DNA of 64,000 nt from Clostridium sp. CS001. Its GTDB lineage: Bacteria; Bacillota; Clostridia; Clostridiales; Clostridiaceae. The position numbers and the translations under genes were made by a program. Within the stretch, counting starts at the first letter, position 1; each line of letters starts with the position of its first letter. A model generated the notes under the pieces. The model was not told the DNA's origin and ran no database searches. It worked only from the letters and a program-made list of their open reading frames with translations. Below, in pieces: positions 19,586-26,940 of this stretch. Location of the stretch: positions 1 through 64,000 of the forward strand of contig NZ_JAIZZN010000022.1 in assembly GCF_020443565.1 (NCBI RefSeq). The letters run 5' to 3'.

Positions 19586-20458
19586 ATGGTAGAGGGTTTT
19601 GAACCAATAATACATGAAAACTGTGAGATATTAATTTTAGGTACTATGCCAGGTGCGGAATCTCTAATACATCAAGAGTATTATGGAAATAGGCAGAATC
19701 AGTTTTGGAAGATAGTATTCTCATTATTTGGGGAAGAGATGATTGAAAGCTATGATGACAAGATGGATTTTTTATTAAAGAATCATATTGCTATTTACGA
19801 TGTGCTAAAAAGTTGTGACAGAGTAGACAGTAGTGATTCTAACATTAAAAATCCAGTAGCAAATGATTTTAAGTCGCTATTTATTAAGTATCCTAACTTA
19901 AAAAGCATTTATTTTAATGGTAAAAAGGCAGAAGCTCTCTATAAAAAGTTAGTAGTTAAGAATGTAAATAAAGATGATTTAAATCTATTCAATTTACCAT
20001 CCACAAGTCCTGCTAATGCAGTGAAATTAGAGGCTAAAGCAAATGAATGGAGACGAATACTGTTACCACTTAAGGGGTGGATTAACACCGATATTTTAAT
20101 CATCAATGCTTGTGTGGGTGGATATGGTGGTGCATCCTATCAAGTAGATATAGATATACTTAATAGGGTAGCCAATTATAAATATATGGAATTTGGTTGT
20201 GAATTGACAGTTGAAAAAAAGATAAAACTTTTGCAAGATAAATTAATAGTGTTTATATCTGGATTAGAAAAGAATAAAGTATTTAAATGGAAAAACTCTT
20301 ATGAACCTTTACATCCAGTTTGTGATGGGACAAGTTGGAGTGTACAAATGGTTACAAAGGAAAAGAACTATATTTTTGAAGGAAACAATGAATATCCTAA
20401 AGAATGGAGTAAATTTTGTAGGGACATAAGTTTATTAATTAGCGAAAAATTTTGTTAA
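19586..20458 (+). CDS. DNA-deoxyinosine / uracil-DNA glycosylase superfamily protein
   Basis: The first 165 or so residues match the hypoxanthine/uracil DNA glycosylase group: motif TMPGAES near residue 23, then YYGNRQNQFW, the AIYDVLKSCDR block, and the conserved STSPANA near residue 135. Such enzymes remove deaminated bases (hypoxanthine or uracil) from DNA to start base-excision repair. The protein is 290 residues, about 100 longer than the usual family length; the extra C-terminal part (NTDILIINACVGG and on) is not recognised and could be a second small domain. No strong GGAGG is near the start; AAAGTGGG is the best candidate. Confidence 0.85.
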   Translation: MVEGFEPIIHENCEILILGTMPGAESLIHQEYYGNRQNQFWKIVFSLFGEEMIESYDDKMDFLLKNHIAIYDVLKSCDRVDSSDSNIKNPVANDFKSLFIKYPNLKSIYFNGKKAEALYKKLVVKNVNKDDLNLFNLPSTSPANAVKLEAKANEWRRILLPLKGWINTDILIINACVGGYGGASYQVDIDILNRVANYKYMEFGCELTVEKKIKLLQDKLIVFISGLEKNKVFKWKNSYEPLHPVCDGTSWSVQMVTKEKNYIFEGNNEYPKEWSKFCRDISLLISEKFC

Positions 20459-20473
20459 AATATTATTTAAAAT

Positions 20474-20519
20474 AAAACCAGTGGGATAAAAAATTAAAGG
20501 GTTCATTTTGAGGTGCAAA
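20474..20519. repeat. Left inverted repeat of a PadR cassette
   Basis: This 46-bp sequence begins AAAACCAGT and ends TTGAGGTGCAAA. It matches the reverse complement of 21815-21861 in blocks: the first nine bases, GAT at positions 12-14, GGGTTC at 26-31 and the last twelve bases. The pair encloses two minus-strand genes and nothing else. Confidence 0.65.
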
Positions 20520-20551
20520 CAGAACTAAACTTAACAAATTAACAAGCATTA

Positions 20552-20579
20552 AAGACTATGCTTTCACATAGTCTTCTTT
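20552..20579. terminator. Bidirectional terminator between convergent genes
   Basis: AAGACTATG (20552-20560) pairs with CATAGTCTT (20566-20574) around a 5-base loop, with T-rich sequence after it and A-rich sequence before it. It sits between the glycosylase gene (plus) and the membrane-protein gene (minus). Confidence 0.75.
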
Positions 20580-20611
20580 TGTTGATATAATTATGTATCT
20601 GCACTATTTAT

Positions 20612-21295
20612 TTAACTTTTCTTATACATAATATCACTGCTAATCAATAATATTCTGCTCAATACCATTAGCAAGATGAAGCCTAATGTAACACCTAAAA
20701 CACTTCCTATTATATTCGTAATAAGATAAAGTTCATAGTGATTTAATGCAATTTTATATTGATAAAATGATATTAATACAAATGGAATAAACGACATAAA
20801 TATGATATTTCGAACTTTTCTCATTTTGCTGAATAATATTGGGACAAAGTAACCTAATGGTAAGGATAAAAAAGTTGTCGCTATAAATGTGATTAGTAGA
20901 TTGATAATAATAATATGATCAACTGGCATATTAAATGTACTTACTGGAGTATAAAAATCTACATAGTTAGGCGATGACGATGTCATTCCTATGCCTATTG
21001 GAGTAAAAAAACATAATATAAAACTTAACAAAGATAAAAACACACCTATTACTATCAATGGTACTCTTCGATAATTTAACATGGCATTAGCTATATTTTT
21101 TTTCAATTCTTTATCTTTTCCAAAACTTTCAATAGCTTTTTTAATAGCTTCATCCTCTACAAAACCACTATTAACATATTCTTGTTTAAGCATTTCCAAA
21201 TGGTCATTAAATTCTTCAGTTATTTCGTCCTTTTGTTTCCTGCTTATTTTTAAGTCGTTTATTATTGAGTATATATAAGAATCGAACTGGTACAT
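20612..21295 (-). CDS. HAAS-domain membrane protein, partner of PadR
   Basis: This is a 227-residue protein. The N-terminal ~80 residues form the helical HAAS/DUF1700-like signalling domain (conserved ALESFG-type stretch, here KAIESFGKDKEL). It is followed by four likely membrane helices from about residue 85 to 215. Proteins of this kind nearly always follow a PadR regulator and are thought to respond to envelope conditions. The start is set at 21295, where AAGGAGGGATTAAT precedes the ATG; an upstream in-frame ATG would lie inside the padR gene. The coding sequence overlaps padR by 34 bases, indicating translational coupling. Confidence 0.8.
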   Translation of the reverse strand: MYQFDSYIYSIINDLKISRKQKDEITEEFNDHLEMLKQEYVNSGFVEDEAIKKAIESFGKDKELKKNIANAMLNYRRVPLIVIGVFLSLLSFILCFFTPIGIGMTSSSPNYVDFYTPVSTFNMPVDHIIIINLLITFIATTFLSLPLGYFVPILFSKMRKVRNIIFMSFIPFVLISFYQYKIALNHYELYLITNIIGSVLGVTLGFILLMVLSRILLISSDIMYKKS

Positions 21296-21618
21296 ATTAA
21301 TCCCTCCTTGCAAGATTTTATTAAATCGCTTAAAATATTCCATTGATTTAGTTTTTCGATTAATTCTTTTTTTCCATTTTCAGTAATTGTATAGTATTTA
21401 CGTCTCCCGCCTGATTCTAAAGTTACCCAGTAAGATTTTATAAAGCTCTTTTTCTCCATTCTCTGAAGAGCAGGATATAAGGTACCTTCCCCCATACTGT
21501 ATAAATCATTACTCTTTTCCTTTAACATTTTAGCAATTTCGTAACCATATAAGTCTTTCTTTTCGATAAGTGATAGAAGAAGAATTTCGGTACTTCCCTT
21601 CATTAATTCCTTATCCAT
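21262..21618 (-). CDS. PadR-family transcriptional regulator
   Basis: This is a PadR winged-helix repressor of about 118 residues. The family features are clear: LYGYEIAKML in the recognition region, then the GEGTLYPALQRME segment, and the wing GGRRKYYTIT. It probably represses its own operon, which includes the overlapping membrane-protein gene. Start at 21618 (protein beginning MDKELMKG) is preferred as the usual family start; an in-frame ATG four codons earlier (21630) is also possible, and neither has a strong ribosome binding site. Confidence 0.9.
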   Translation of the reverse strand: MDKELMKGSTEILLLSLIEKKDLYGYEIAKMLKEKSNDLYSMGEGTLYPALQRMEKKSFIKSYWVTLESGGRRKYYTITENGKKELIEKLNQWNILSDLIKSCKEGLICTSSILIYTQ

Positions 21619-21814
21619 ATTTATCACCATCTTCCACTATATTGAATTTGATATTTTCAGTATACCACTATGCACATCGTAATACAATGTATATTAAAAG
21701 TTTATTTTTTATTAATAACCCCTTATTTTTATTGTTAATATTGATGTAATTTTACAAAAAATTTTTAATTTTATTAGAGTAATAGCATAAGTGTTTTTTT
21801 ATTAAGAAAAAGCT

Positions 21815-21861
21815 TTTGCACCTCAAAGCGGAACCCGTTCATAAAAAATCTTACTGGTTTT
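21815..21861. repeat. Right inverted repeat of the PadR cassette
   Basis: Read on the minus strand it begins AAAACCAGT, keeps GAT and GGGTTC in register, and ends TTTGAGGTGCAAA, matching 20474-20519 with a one-base length difference. It lies about 200 bases upstream of padR. Confidence 0.65.
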
Positions 21862-22129
21862 TGTTATGTTTAATGCTTTATTAAAGGTTTTAAATAGCAT
21901 ATTATGATAATAATAAATTGAAAGGATGATGCAGTAATGTCATAGAAAGAACTTTTAATATAAAGAAAAGTATCTAAGTGACTACAGAGAAATGATATTT
22001 TAATAATAGATGTTTAAGTTTTGAAAATGAATTGATAAGTGGAGATATTGTAGTCTATTATAATCAGCTTAAAAAAGTATCAGAAATAAATGATTGGGTT
22101 TATTAGTAGGATTGGAAGGTGAATTCATA

Positions 22130-23080
22130 ATGTATAAAAAATTAAGGTTATTAATATTATTGCTAATTTTTATAATTGTAGCCAGTAATACGAAACAAGC
22201 TTATGCGACATCACTTCCTGAAAGCTACAAACTTATAGAAGTAATTGAAAAGGACACTACAGGAAATAAGATTAATGACAAAATTAAAATCCTTGCAGAT
22301 GAAAGAAATCAAGGTTACGTTGTTGAAATAGTACAACATAATGGAAAAGTATATAGGCTTAAACCCAATGTAAAAAATTATGGGTTTATAGCTCCTTATA
22401 CTCCATTCTGGAAGTTAAATATGATAGTTGCGGATGTGAACAATGATAATATACCAGAAATAATAACCTGGGGAAGTGTGACACATGAAAATGATATATA
22501 TTTTTATCAATGGAATGGTTCAGAATACAAAATAATATTTAGTGGATTTTATACGGGGTTTAGGTTCGAGGATATAACAGGAGATACGATACCAGAGGTA
22601 GTAATTGATAATAGTCTATATGGGTCGGGGTATGAACAAATATACTATCAATGGCAAGATAATCAGTACAAAAAGATTTATTATGAATTAGATGCAGGTA
22701 TGGGGTTTGATAAAATAAAGATTTTGTTGAGTATGCTAAATAGTCAATCTCCAAAGGATCTTAGTACAACTGAAGTAAAATATTTAGATGCTATTTTCAC
22801 AAGAGAATGGATTGCTGATAAACGCAATATTGAATTCTTGAATCATTTAAAATTAAATATATTATCAGCTCAGATAATAGAATATATTGATGATAAAGCA
22901 GAGTACAATAGCAAAATTACTACTAATGATGCAATTGCGGTTAAGTGGAGAATTAAGGTGCTAATTTTTAAAATAAATGGTACGACAATATTTCCAGAAG
23001 AAAAAACAATTGAAGTAAAAACAAAGCTTGTAAATATTGATGATAAAGAATATAAAATTGATGATATTAAAATTCAATAG
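22130..23080 (+). CDS. Secreted protein with FG-GAP/VCBS-like repeat
   Basis: This is a 316-residue exported protein. It starts with a signal peptide (MYKKLRLLILLLIFIIVA) and a likely cleavage near AYA at residues 24-26. Residues about 100-180 contain two FG-GAP/VCBS-like units, with DVNNDNIPEI and DITGDTIPEV resembling Ca-binding DxNxDxxxE loops. These often build a beta-propeller. The start at ATG 22130 follows GGAAGGTG; an upstream TTG frame has no such site. It ends in a strong terminator and is not part of an evident operon. Its substrate or partner is unknown. Confidence 0.75.
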   Translation: MYKKLRLLILLLIFIIVASNTKQAYATSLPESYKLIEVIEKDTTGNKINDKIKILADERNQGYVVEIVQHNGKVYRLKPNVKNYGFIAPYTPFWKLNMIVADVNNDNIPEIITWGSVTHENDIYFYQWNGSEYKIIFSGFYTGFRFEDITGDTIPEVVIDNSLYGSGYEQIYYQWQDNQYKKIYYELDAGMGFDKIKILLSMLNSQSPKDLSTTEVKYLDAIFTREWIADKRNIEFLNHLKLNILSAQIIEYIDDKAEYNSKITTNDAIAVKWRIKVLIFKINGTTIFPEEKTIEVKTKLVNIDDKEYKIDDIKIQ

Positions 23081-23114
23081 CGTTCACTAATTCTATGTAA
23101 AATTAAATTAAATG

Positions 23115-23153
23115 AAGACCATGGCTAATGTGATTATTAGTCATGGTCTTTTC
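23115..23153 (+). terminator. Terminator after the secreted protein gene
   Basis: AAGACCATGGCTA pairs with TAGTCATGGTCTT (23115-23126 with 23139-23150), followed by TTTC. Confidence 0.8.
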
Positions 23154-23298
23154 ACGTTAGTAGATATTATATATAACTAAAATAACAAATAAGACTATTA
23201 AAAATTTAAAAATAAGTTTATAAAGTTGATAATTGTGACTTTTAAGTTGACATCTTAAAACAAATAGGATATTATGTTAATTATAGGGGGTGAATTTA

Positions 23299-23742
23299 AT
23301 GGAAAACATAGAAAGAATAAACATAACAAGAGATGAATTGATAGAAAAGGTGTCTAAAACCTTTATTGATTTGAGGAAAGAGTCAAAACTAAGACAAGAA
23401 GATATGGCTAATATATTAGGAATATCTAAAAATACAATTGTTAATGTAGAGAACAGTGGTAAACATTATAACTGGTCAGTCGTAATGTGTATTGTATTAT
23501 TATTTTCATCAACTTCCGCTATTAAAAACATTTTAGGCGAAGGCATTGCTATAGAGACAATAATGCAATGTGCATTTCTTGAAAATAATAAAGAAGATAA
23601 TTCTAATAAAATGTTGTATGAACATTCATTGACTAATACAATAAGTACTACTGTTAAATTAGCTTCTTCATTAATACCACTTGCTTTAGGCGGAGGAGTA
23701 TTAATAAAAAACTTTATAGATATATTAAATGATAAAAAGTGA
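23299..23742 (+). CDS. XRE-family regulator with C-terminal membrane segment
   Basis: This is a 147-residue protein. Residues about 20-75 form an XRE-type helix-turn-helix (LRQEDMANILGISKNTI), and the C-terminus has a hydrophobic, Gly/Leu-rich segment at about 118-138 (LASSLIPLALGGGVLI) that may span the membrane. ATG 23299 is used, preceded by GGGGGTG; a GTG at 23290 overlaps that site. It heads a series of very small genes. A decayed copy of its 3' end lies at 24431-24534, showing that the gene was once duplicated. A membrane-anchored regulator sensing an envelope or peptide signal is plausible but unproven. Confidence 0.75.
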   Translation: MENIERINITRDELIEKVSKTFIDLRKESKLRQEDMANILGISKNTIVNVENSGKHYNWSVVMCIVLLFSSTSAIKNILGEGIAIETIMQCAFLENNKEDNSNKMLYEHSLTNTISTTVKLASSLIPLALGGGVLIKNFIDILNDKK

Positions 23743-23799
23743 AGATGAATTAGGTCTCATTAATAATTTCTATAAAGTATGAAATTTTAAGTGGTTATA

Positions 23800-23944
23800 T
23801 TGGTTAGAGAAACAAGAAGTGATTATAAACTTAGGTTCATTTGAAAAGAAGTATGAGTTACCTTTTGGTACAGTCTGTAATAGAAATTTAACAGTTTGTA
23901 TGAGAAGTGATAAAAAAATAGGAACAATGCGAAAAGATTTCTAA
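23800..23944 (+). pseudogene. Degenerate copy of the 48-residue small protein gene
   Basis: From TTG 23800 the translation VRETRSD and, after a +1 shift, SFEKKYELPFGTV and RSDKKIGTMRKDF match the intact protein at 24553-24699 (RKTRSD, TFEKKHGLPEGTI, RSDKTIGKIRQEVKK). A frameshift near 23833 breaks it. Confidence 0.65.
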
Positions 23945-23965
23945 AAATAAGGGGTTAAATGTACA

Positions 23966-24142
23966 ATGGCTAAGAATAAACTGGAAAATATTATATCATT
24001 AGAAGAACATAAAAGGAAAAAGGAGATTTATAATCAAGATGAATCATATATTGATGAGGTTGTTGAACAAGTTGTTGAGGAACAAGAAGAGCATATAGAT
24101 GAACTAATAAAAAAAATATTAACCAAAAATAAAAAGAGATAA
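23966..24142 (+). CDS. Small acidic hypothetical protein (58 aa)
   Basis: This is a 58-residue protein with a Glu-rich central helix (VVEQVVEEQEEHIDELI) and a basic tail (KNKKR). It has no membrane segment and I do not recognise it. AAGGGG lies about 10 bases before the ATG. It sits in a tight series with the 80-residue protein gene, which starts 14 bases after its stop. It could be an antitoxin-like or regulatory partner of that neighbour; this is a guess from arrangement. Confidence 0.55.
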   Translation: MAKNKLENIISLEEHKRKKEIYNQDESYIDEVVEQVVEEQEEHIDELIKKILTKNKKR

Positions 24143-24155
24143 GGGGGAAATTATT

Positions 24156-24398
24156 ATGGCAATACCAAAGAAAGTTATTGAAGTAGGAGCAAAGACAGTA
24201 GGTGAAATTGCAAGAAAGGCATATGGAGCAGGTTTTGGGAAGGGATTTGTTCAGGGTGCTAACTTTGTTGGAAAGCAGATTGGACATATAGGAGGGAAAA
24301 TGATTAAAGCAACAATGAAAAATGGATTACCTAACAAAGAACTAAGGTCAGTAGGTTCAAATCTACTAAATATTTGTAAAAAAATCAAACATCTTTAA
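24156..24398 (+). CDS. Small Gly-rich basic protein (80 aa)
   Basis: This is an 80-residue, basic, Gly/Ala-rich protein. Residues 12-50 contain spaced small residues (GAGFGKGFVQGANFVGKQIG) that could form an amphipathic or membrane-active helix, as in some bacteriocin-like peptides. It has no double-Gly leader or signal peptide. The ATG is preceded by AAGGGGGAAA. It follows a 58-residue acidic protein gene closely. Function is unknown. Confidence 0.55.
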   Translation: MAIPKKVIEVGAKTVGEIARKAYGAGFGKGFVQGANFVGKQIGHIGGKMIKATMKNGLPNKELRSVGSNLLNICKKIKHL

Positions 24399-24430
24399 TC
24401 ATGTTTTTGCATTAGTAGTATAGCAAAACA

Positions 24431-24534
24431 AAGCTAATAAGACTGCCAAGTTAACGTCTTCATTAATACCTATTGCGTTAGGGGTATGAGCATTTATAAA
24501 ATGAATTATGGATATATGGGATGATAAAAAGTAA
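24431..24534 (+). pseudogene. Decayed 3' end of an XRE gene copy
   Basis: The DNA from about 24441 (CTTCATTAATACC, TTGCGTTAGG, GATATATGGGATGATAAAAAGT) aligns with the last ~90 bases of the XRE gene ending at 23742 (CTTCATTAATACC, TTGCTTTAGG, GATATATTAAATGATAAAAAGT). The frame is broken. The same following gene (48-residue type) lies next, so a two-gene unit was duplicated. Confidence 0.6.
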
Positions 24535-24552
24535 TATAAGGGGGTGAATAAA

Positions 24553-24699
24553 GTGATAAGAAAAACAAGAAGTGATTGTACTGTTGGAACATTTGAAAAG
24601 AAACATGGGTTACCTGAAGGTACAATCCGCAATGAAAATGGTAGAGATACAAGAAGTGATAAAACGATAGGAAAAATACGGCAAGAAGTAAAGAAATAG
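24553..24699 (+). CDS. Small basic hypothetical protein (48 aa)
   Basis: This is a 48-residue, Lys/Arg/Asp-rich soluble protein starting at GTG, with AAGGGGGTG upstream at good spacing. It contains the repeated small motif TRSD (near residues 5 and 34). A degenerate paralogue is found at 23800-23944 after the XRE gene. The conservation of the duplicated block suggests it was a real coding gene. No known domain. Confidence 0.55.
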   Translation: MIRKTRSDCTVGTFEKKHGLPEGTIRNENGRDTRSDKTIGKIRQEVKK

Positions 24700-24716
24700 A
24701 TTGGGGGTAAAAAATT

Positions 24717-24869
24717 ATGGATAAAAGTAAAATTATACAAGTTGTATGCAATGGTACAAAAATAATCGCAGGAGCTATATGTTGGGCTATATTGGGAAGA
24801 GTTGCAGATGAAATAGCAGATGTTGTAGTAGAGAAGGGGAAGCAAGTAGCTCAAAAAACATTTGCTTAA
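24717..24869 (+). CDS. Small protein with a hydrophobic segment (50 aa)
   Basis: This is a 50-residue protein with a hydrophobic stretch at about residues 13-26 (TKIIAGAICWAILG), followed by an acidic then basic helix. It follows the 48-residue gene by 17 bases and has TTGGGGGT upstream of ATG. It is possibly a membrane-associated peptide. Function unknown. Confidence 0.55.
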   Translation: MDKSKIIQVVCNGTKIIAGAICWAILGRVADEIADVVVEKGKQVAQKTFA

Positions 24870-25031
24870 TTAAAAAGTAATGATTAAAGAGTGTAAAAAA
24901 TAGTTGGATTTTAAACAGCAGTTGTGATTTTATCTCGTTGTGAAAATAATAAATTCAAATATAAGAAAATAATGTTGATATAAAAATCAATGCTATTTTA
25001 AATAATTTCATAATTTATTTGATACGAAATA

Positions 25032-25075
25032 AAAACACCGTAAATTCAGTTAGTTATGAATATTACGTTGTTTTA
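25032..25075. terminator. Hairpin between convergent genes
   Basis: AAAACACCGTAA pairs, with one mismatch, with TTACGTTGTTTT across an 18-20 base apical part that itself includes TTCA/TGAA. It separates the small-peptide cluster (plus) from the minus-strand gene at 25188. Nothing else is seen in 24870-25187. Confidence 0.55.
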
Positions 25076-25187
25076 TGGATTACTCGGTTTAAGTAGTTGT
25101 GACGCTTTATAAGAACATTACGAATTACCTCAACGATAAATTGAAATTTGCATTGCTACTTCTTTATAAGAATATTTAATCCACATT

Positions 25188-25838
25188 CTATCTATTATTC
25201 CATCTTTTTTTCTGCTCCAACCATGAAACAAAGATATCTTTTATAAGGACTGAAGCAAAAAAGAAAAATTGATTCGCAAGTTCTAATGAAAGTCGTTCAA
25301 ACTCTTGCTTATCCTCATCTCTATTATTTCGACTTATAAACATTGTAATGTTATTTTTCTCTTGTGCTTTAGTAATACTATGAAAACTATCTGAAGAAAA
25401 ATGGACAAAACCACAGACTTTCTGATATAAGTCATACACTGGTAAGTTTAGATAAGACCCCAACTTCTCGCAGAGATGCTTATCTGTAAGTTTATGGTTG
25501 TTCATATCTGTCAGCCTACTTATTCTTATATTATCTATAAGAATAGCCTTACAAAAATCCCCACTATCACTAACCATCGTAGTTGCGAATGACCTCATTG
25601 TACAATCCATTTGAACTCTCGTTAGGGTAGCAAGAACTGTAAGATTTCTTTTATCCAACGCAAACAGAAAAGACTCTATCAACTTGATTGATTTATCAAT
25701 AACTGACATAAAAAATAAATCTTCCATGTATAGGCCTTTAATTTCTATAAGATATGAATTTGCTACTTTATCCAAATTGTTAATTTTCACTCGCAATTCA
25801 TCTTCATTTTTTATAAATTGATATTTAAACTTACTCAT
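25188..25838 (-). CDS. Hypothetical protein, mostly helical (216 aa)
   Basis: This is a 216-residue protein without membrane segments. Its pattern (a central RVQMDCTMR helix and a later KVCGFVHFSSDSFH segment) recalls DUF5677-like helical proteins, but I cannot assign it. The start is put at 25838, where GTGGAGATAATAAT precedes ATG, rather than at the longer frame beginning 13 codons earlier. It is the downstream gene of two minus-strand genes, separated from the first by a perfect 19-bp hairpin, and so is probably transcribed on its own. Confidence 0.6.
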   Translation of the reverse strand: MSKFKYQFIKNEDELRVKINNLDKVANSYLIEIKGLYMEDLFFMSVIDKSIKLIESFLFALDKRNLTVLATLTRVQMDCTMRSFATTMVSDSGDFCKAILIDNIRISRLTDMNNHKLTDKHLCEKLGSYLNLPVYDLYQKVCGFVHFSSDSFHSITKAQEKNNITMFISRNNRDEDKQEFERLSLELANQFFFFASVLIKDIFVSWLEQKKRWNNR

Positions 25839-25943
25839 ATTATTATCTCCACAAATTATAATTTGTCTACTACACATTTTTTTACCAGTCGGACGTAACT
25901 TTTAAGTGAATTATGCCACTAAATACTATTTTACATACCTATA

Positions 25944-25989
25944 AACGTGACCATATGGGGTACCATACGCTACCCCATATGGTCACGTT
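25944..25989. terminator. Perfect 19-bp inverted repeat
   Basis: AACGTGACCATATGGGGTA (25944-25962) and its exact reverse complement (25971-25989) enclose an 8-base loop. It directly follows the stop codon of the minus-strand gene at 25997. There is no long T-run after it, so it may be a weak terminator, an mRNA-stabilising hairpin, or an operator for the downstream gene. Confidence 0.7.
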
Positions 25990-25996
25990 ACTGAAA

Positions 25997-26227
25997 TCAC
26001 AAATATTCATTTACATGTTCCTGGTCATAATCTTCCTCACCGTTCATCATATTAATTGCTTGACCAAGTCCTATATTTGAATGAGTATCTGATATTGCAC
26101 AATCTGCACATATCGCACCTAAAACAAACTGTTCATCGTAATCAATCTCACCACCAAATTCTTCATTATATTCTTCTCTTGCATTTGATACATTAAATCT
26201 TTTTCCACACTCGCCACATTTCGCCAT
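25997..26227 (-). CDS. Small zinc-ribbon protein (76 aa)
   Basis: This is a 76-residue acidic protein with two CxxC pairs, C4-x2-C7 (CGECGKRF) and CADC near residue 39, which probably bind one zinc. The C-terminal half is acidic (EEDYDQEHVNEYL). GGAGGTGATAAT lies upstream of ATG. No specific role can be given; such proteins often bind nucleic acid or partner proteins. Confidence 0.65.
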   Translation of the reverse strand: MAKCGECGKRFNVSNAREEYNEEFGGEIDYDEQFVLGAICADCAISDTHSNIGLGQAINMMNGEEDYDQEHVNEYL

Positions 26228-26670
26228 ATTATCACCTCCTATGGAAATTATTATTTGTTAGATATTATCTTTACTTTGTCTTTTATAAAAATCTCGACTT
26301 AAACATATAAAAATTATAACATATTTCATATATATTTACATTAATTTGTTTAAATCTTATACAAAAATCTTTCACAATATCAATTACTCTTATAGTGTGT
26401 ATTTAAGTATTTAAAACATTGATTTTATTGCCTCTAACTCATTATCCTAATTTGAAACATTTCACATCAAGAGATATAAAATTAACGTTATTTTTTACTT
26501 TAAAGTATTTAAACCAGAGAGTTTTATACAACCAGTCTATTATTGGACTATATAAATTATATGTATATCTTCAAAATTTATATTGACATCAGTTACATTT
26601 AATTGTACAATCATAACACATTTAGATATAGCTAAATGGAAAAAATATATAATATAAGCAATTGGCATAT

Positions 26671-26812
26671 AGCTGGTTTGCTTAAGAAGTTTTAAAGGTA
26701 AGTAGATGATTTTGTCTACTTAACAATTCTAAGATACGCTCACAATAAGTGGGCACATTTTTAAGAATTGTTTTACCAAAACTTTTTAAGTAAGCCAGTT
26801 TTTGTTTTTTGA
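26671..26812 (+). ncRNA. Candidate structured RNA with three-way junction
   Basis: A 21-bp closing stem pairs 26673-26693 with 26778-26798; three of the pairs are G-U, which favours RNA over a DNA palindrome. Inside, 26700-26707 pairs with 26714-26721 (8 bp, loop GATTTT), and 26722-26730 pairs with 26764-26772 (9 bp), enclosing a further 6-bp hairpin 26738-26743/26749-26754 with loop AATAA. The closing stem ends directly in T5GT6, as in intrinsic termination. It lies between a divergent zinc-ribbon gene and a broken ATPase gene. I do not recognise it as a known RNA class. The rest of 26228-26940 shows no gene. Confidence 0.6.
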
Positions 26813-26940
26813 AAAATTAATAAGAGTCAACTTCCTGCGACTTAAGTGGCATTATTGGAATTTGAAAGTTTATAAATAATAGAATTAATTACAAAACATA
26901 TAGGAAACTAATAAATTTAAAATAAGAGGAGAGATAATAT

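Noticed and set aside
24399-24854. 151-codon minus-strand frame over the small-peptide cluster
   Set aside because: It is antisense to several plus-strand frames with strong ribosome binding sites, and it has no such site itself.
26671-26812. Retron ncRNA
   Set aside because: The long closing stem recalls retron a1/a2 arms, but there is no reverse transcriptase anywhere in the window.
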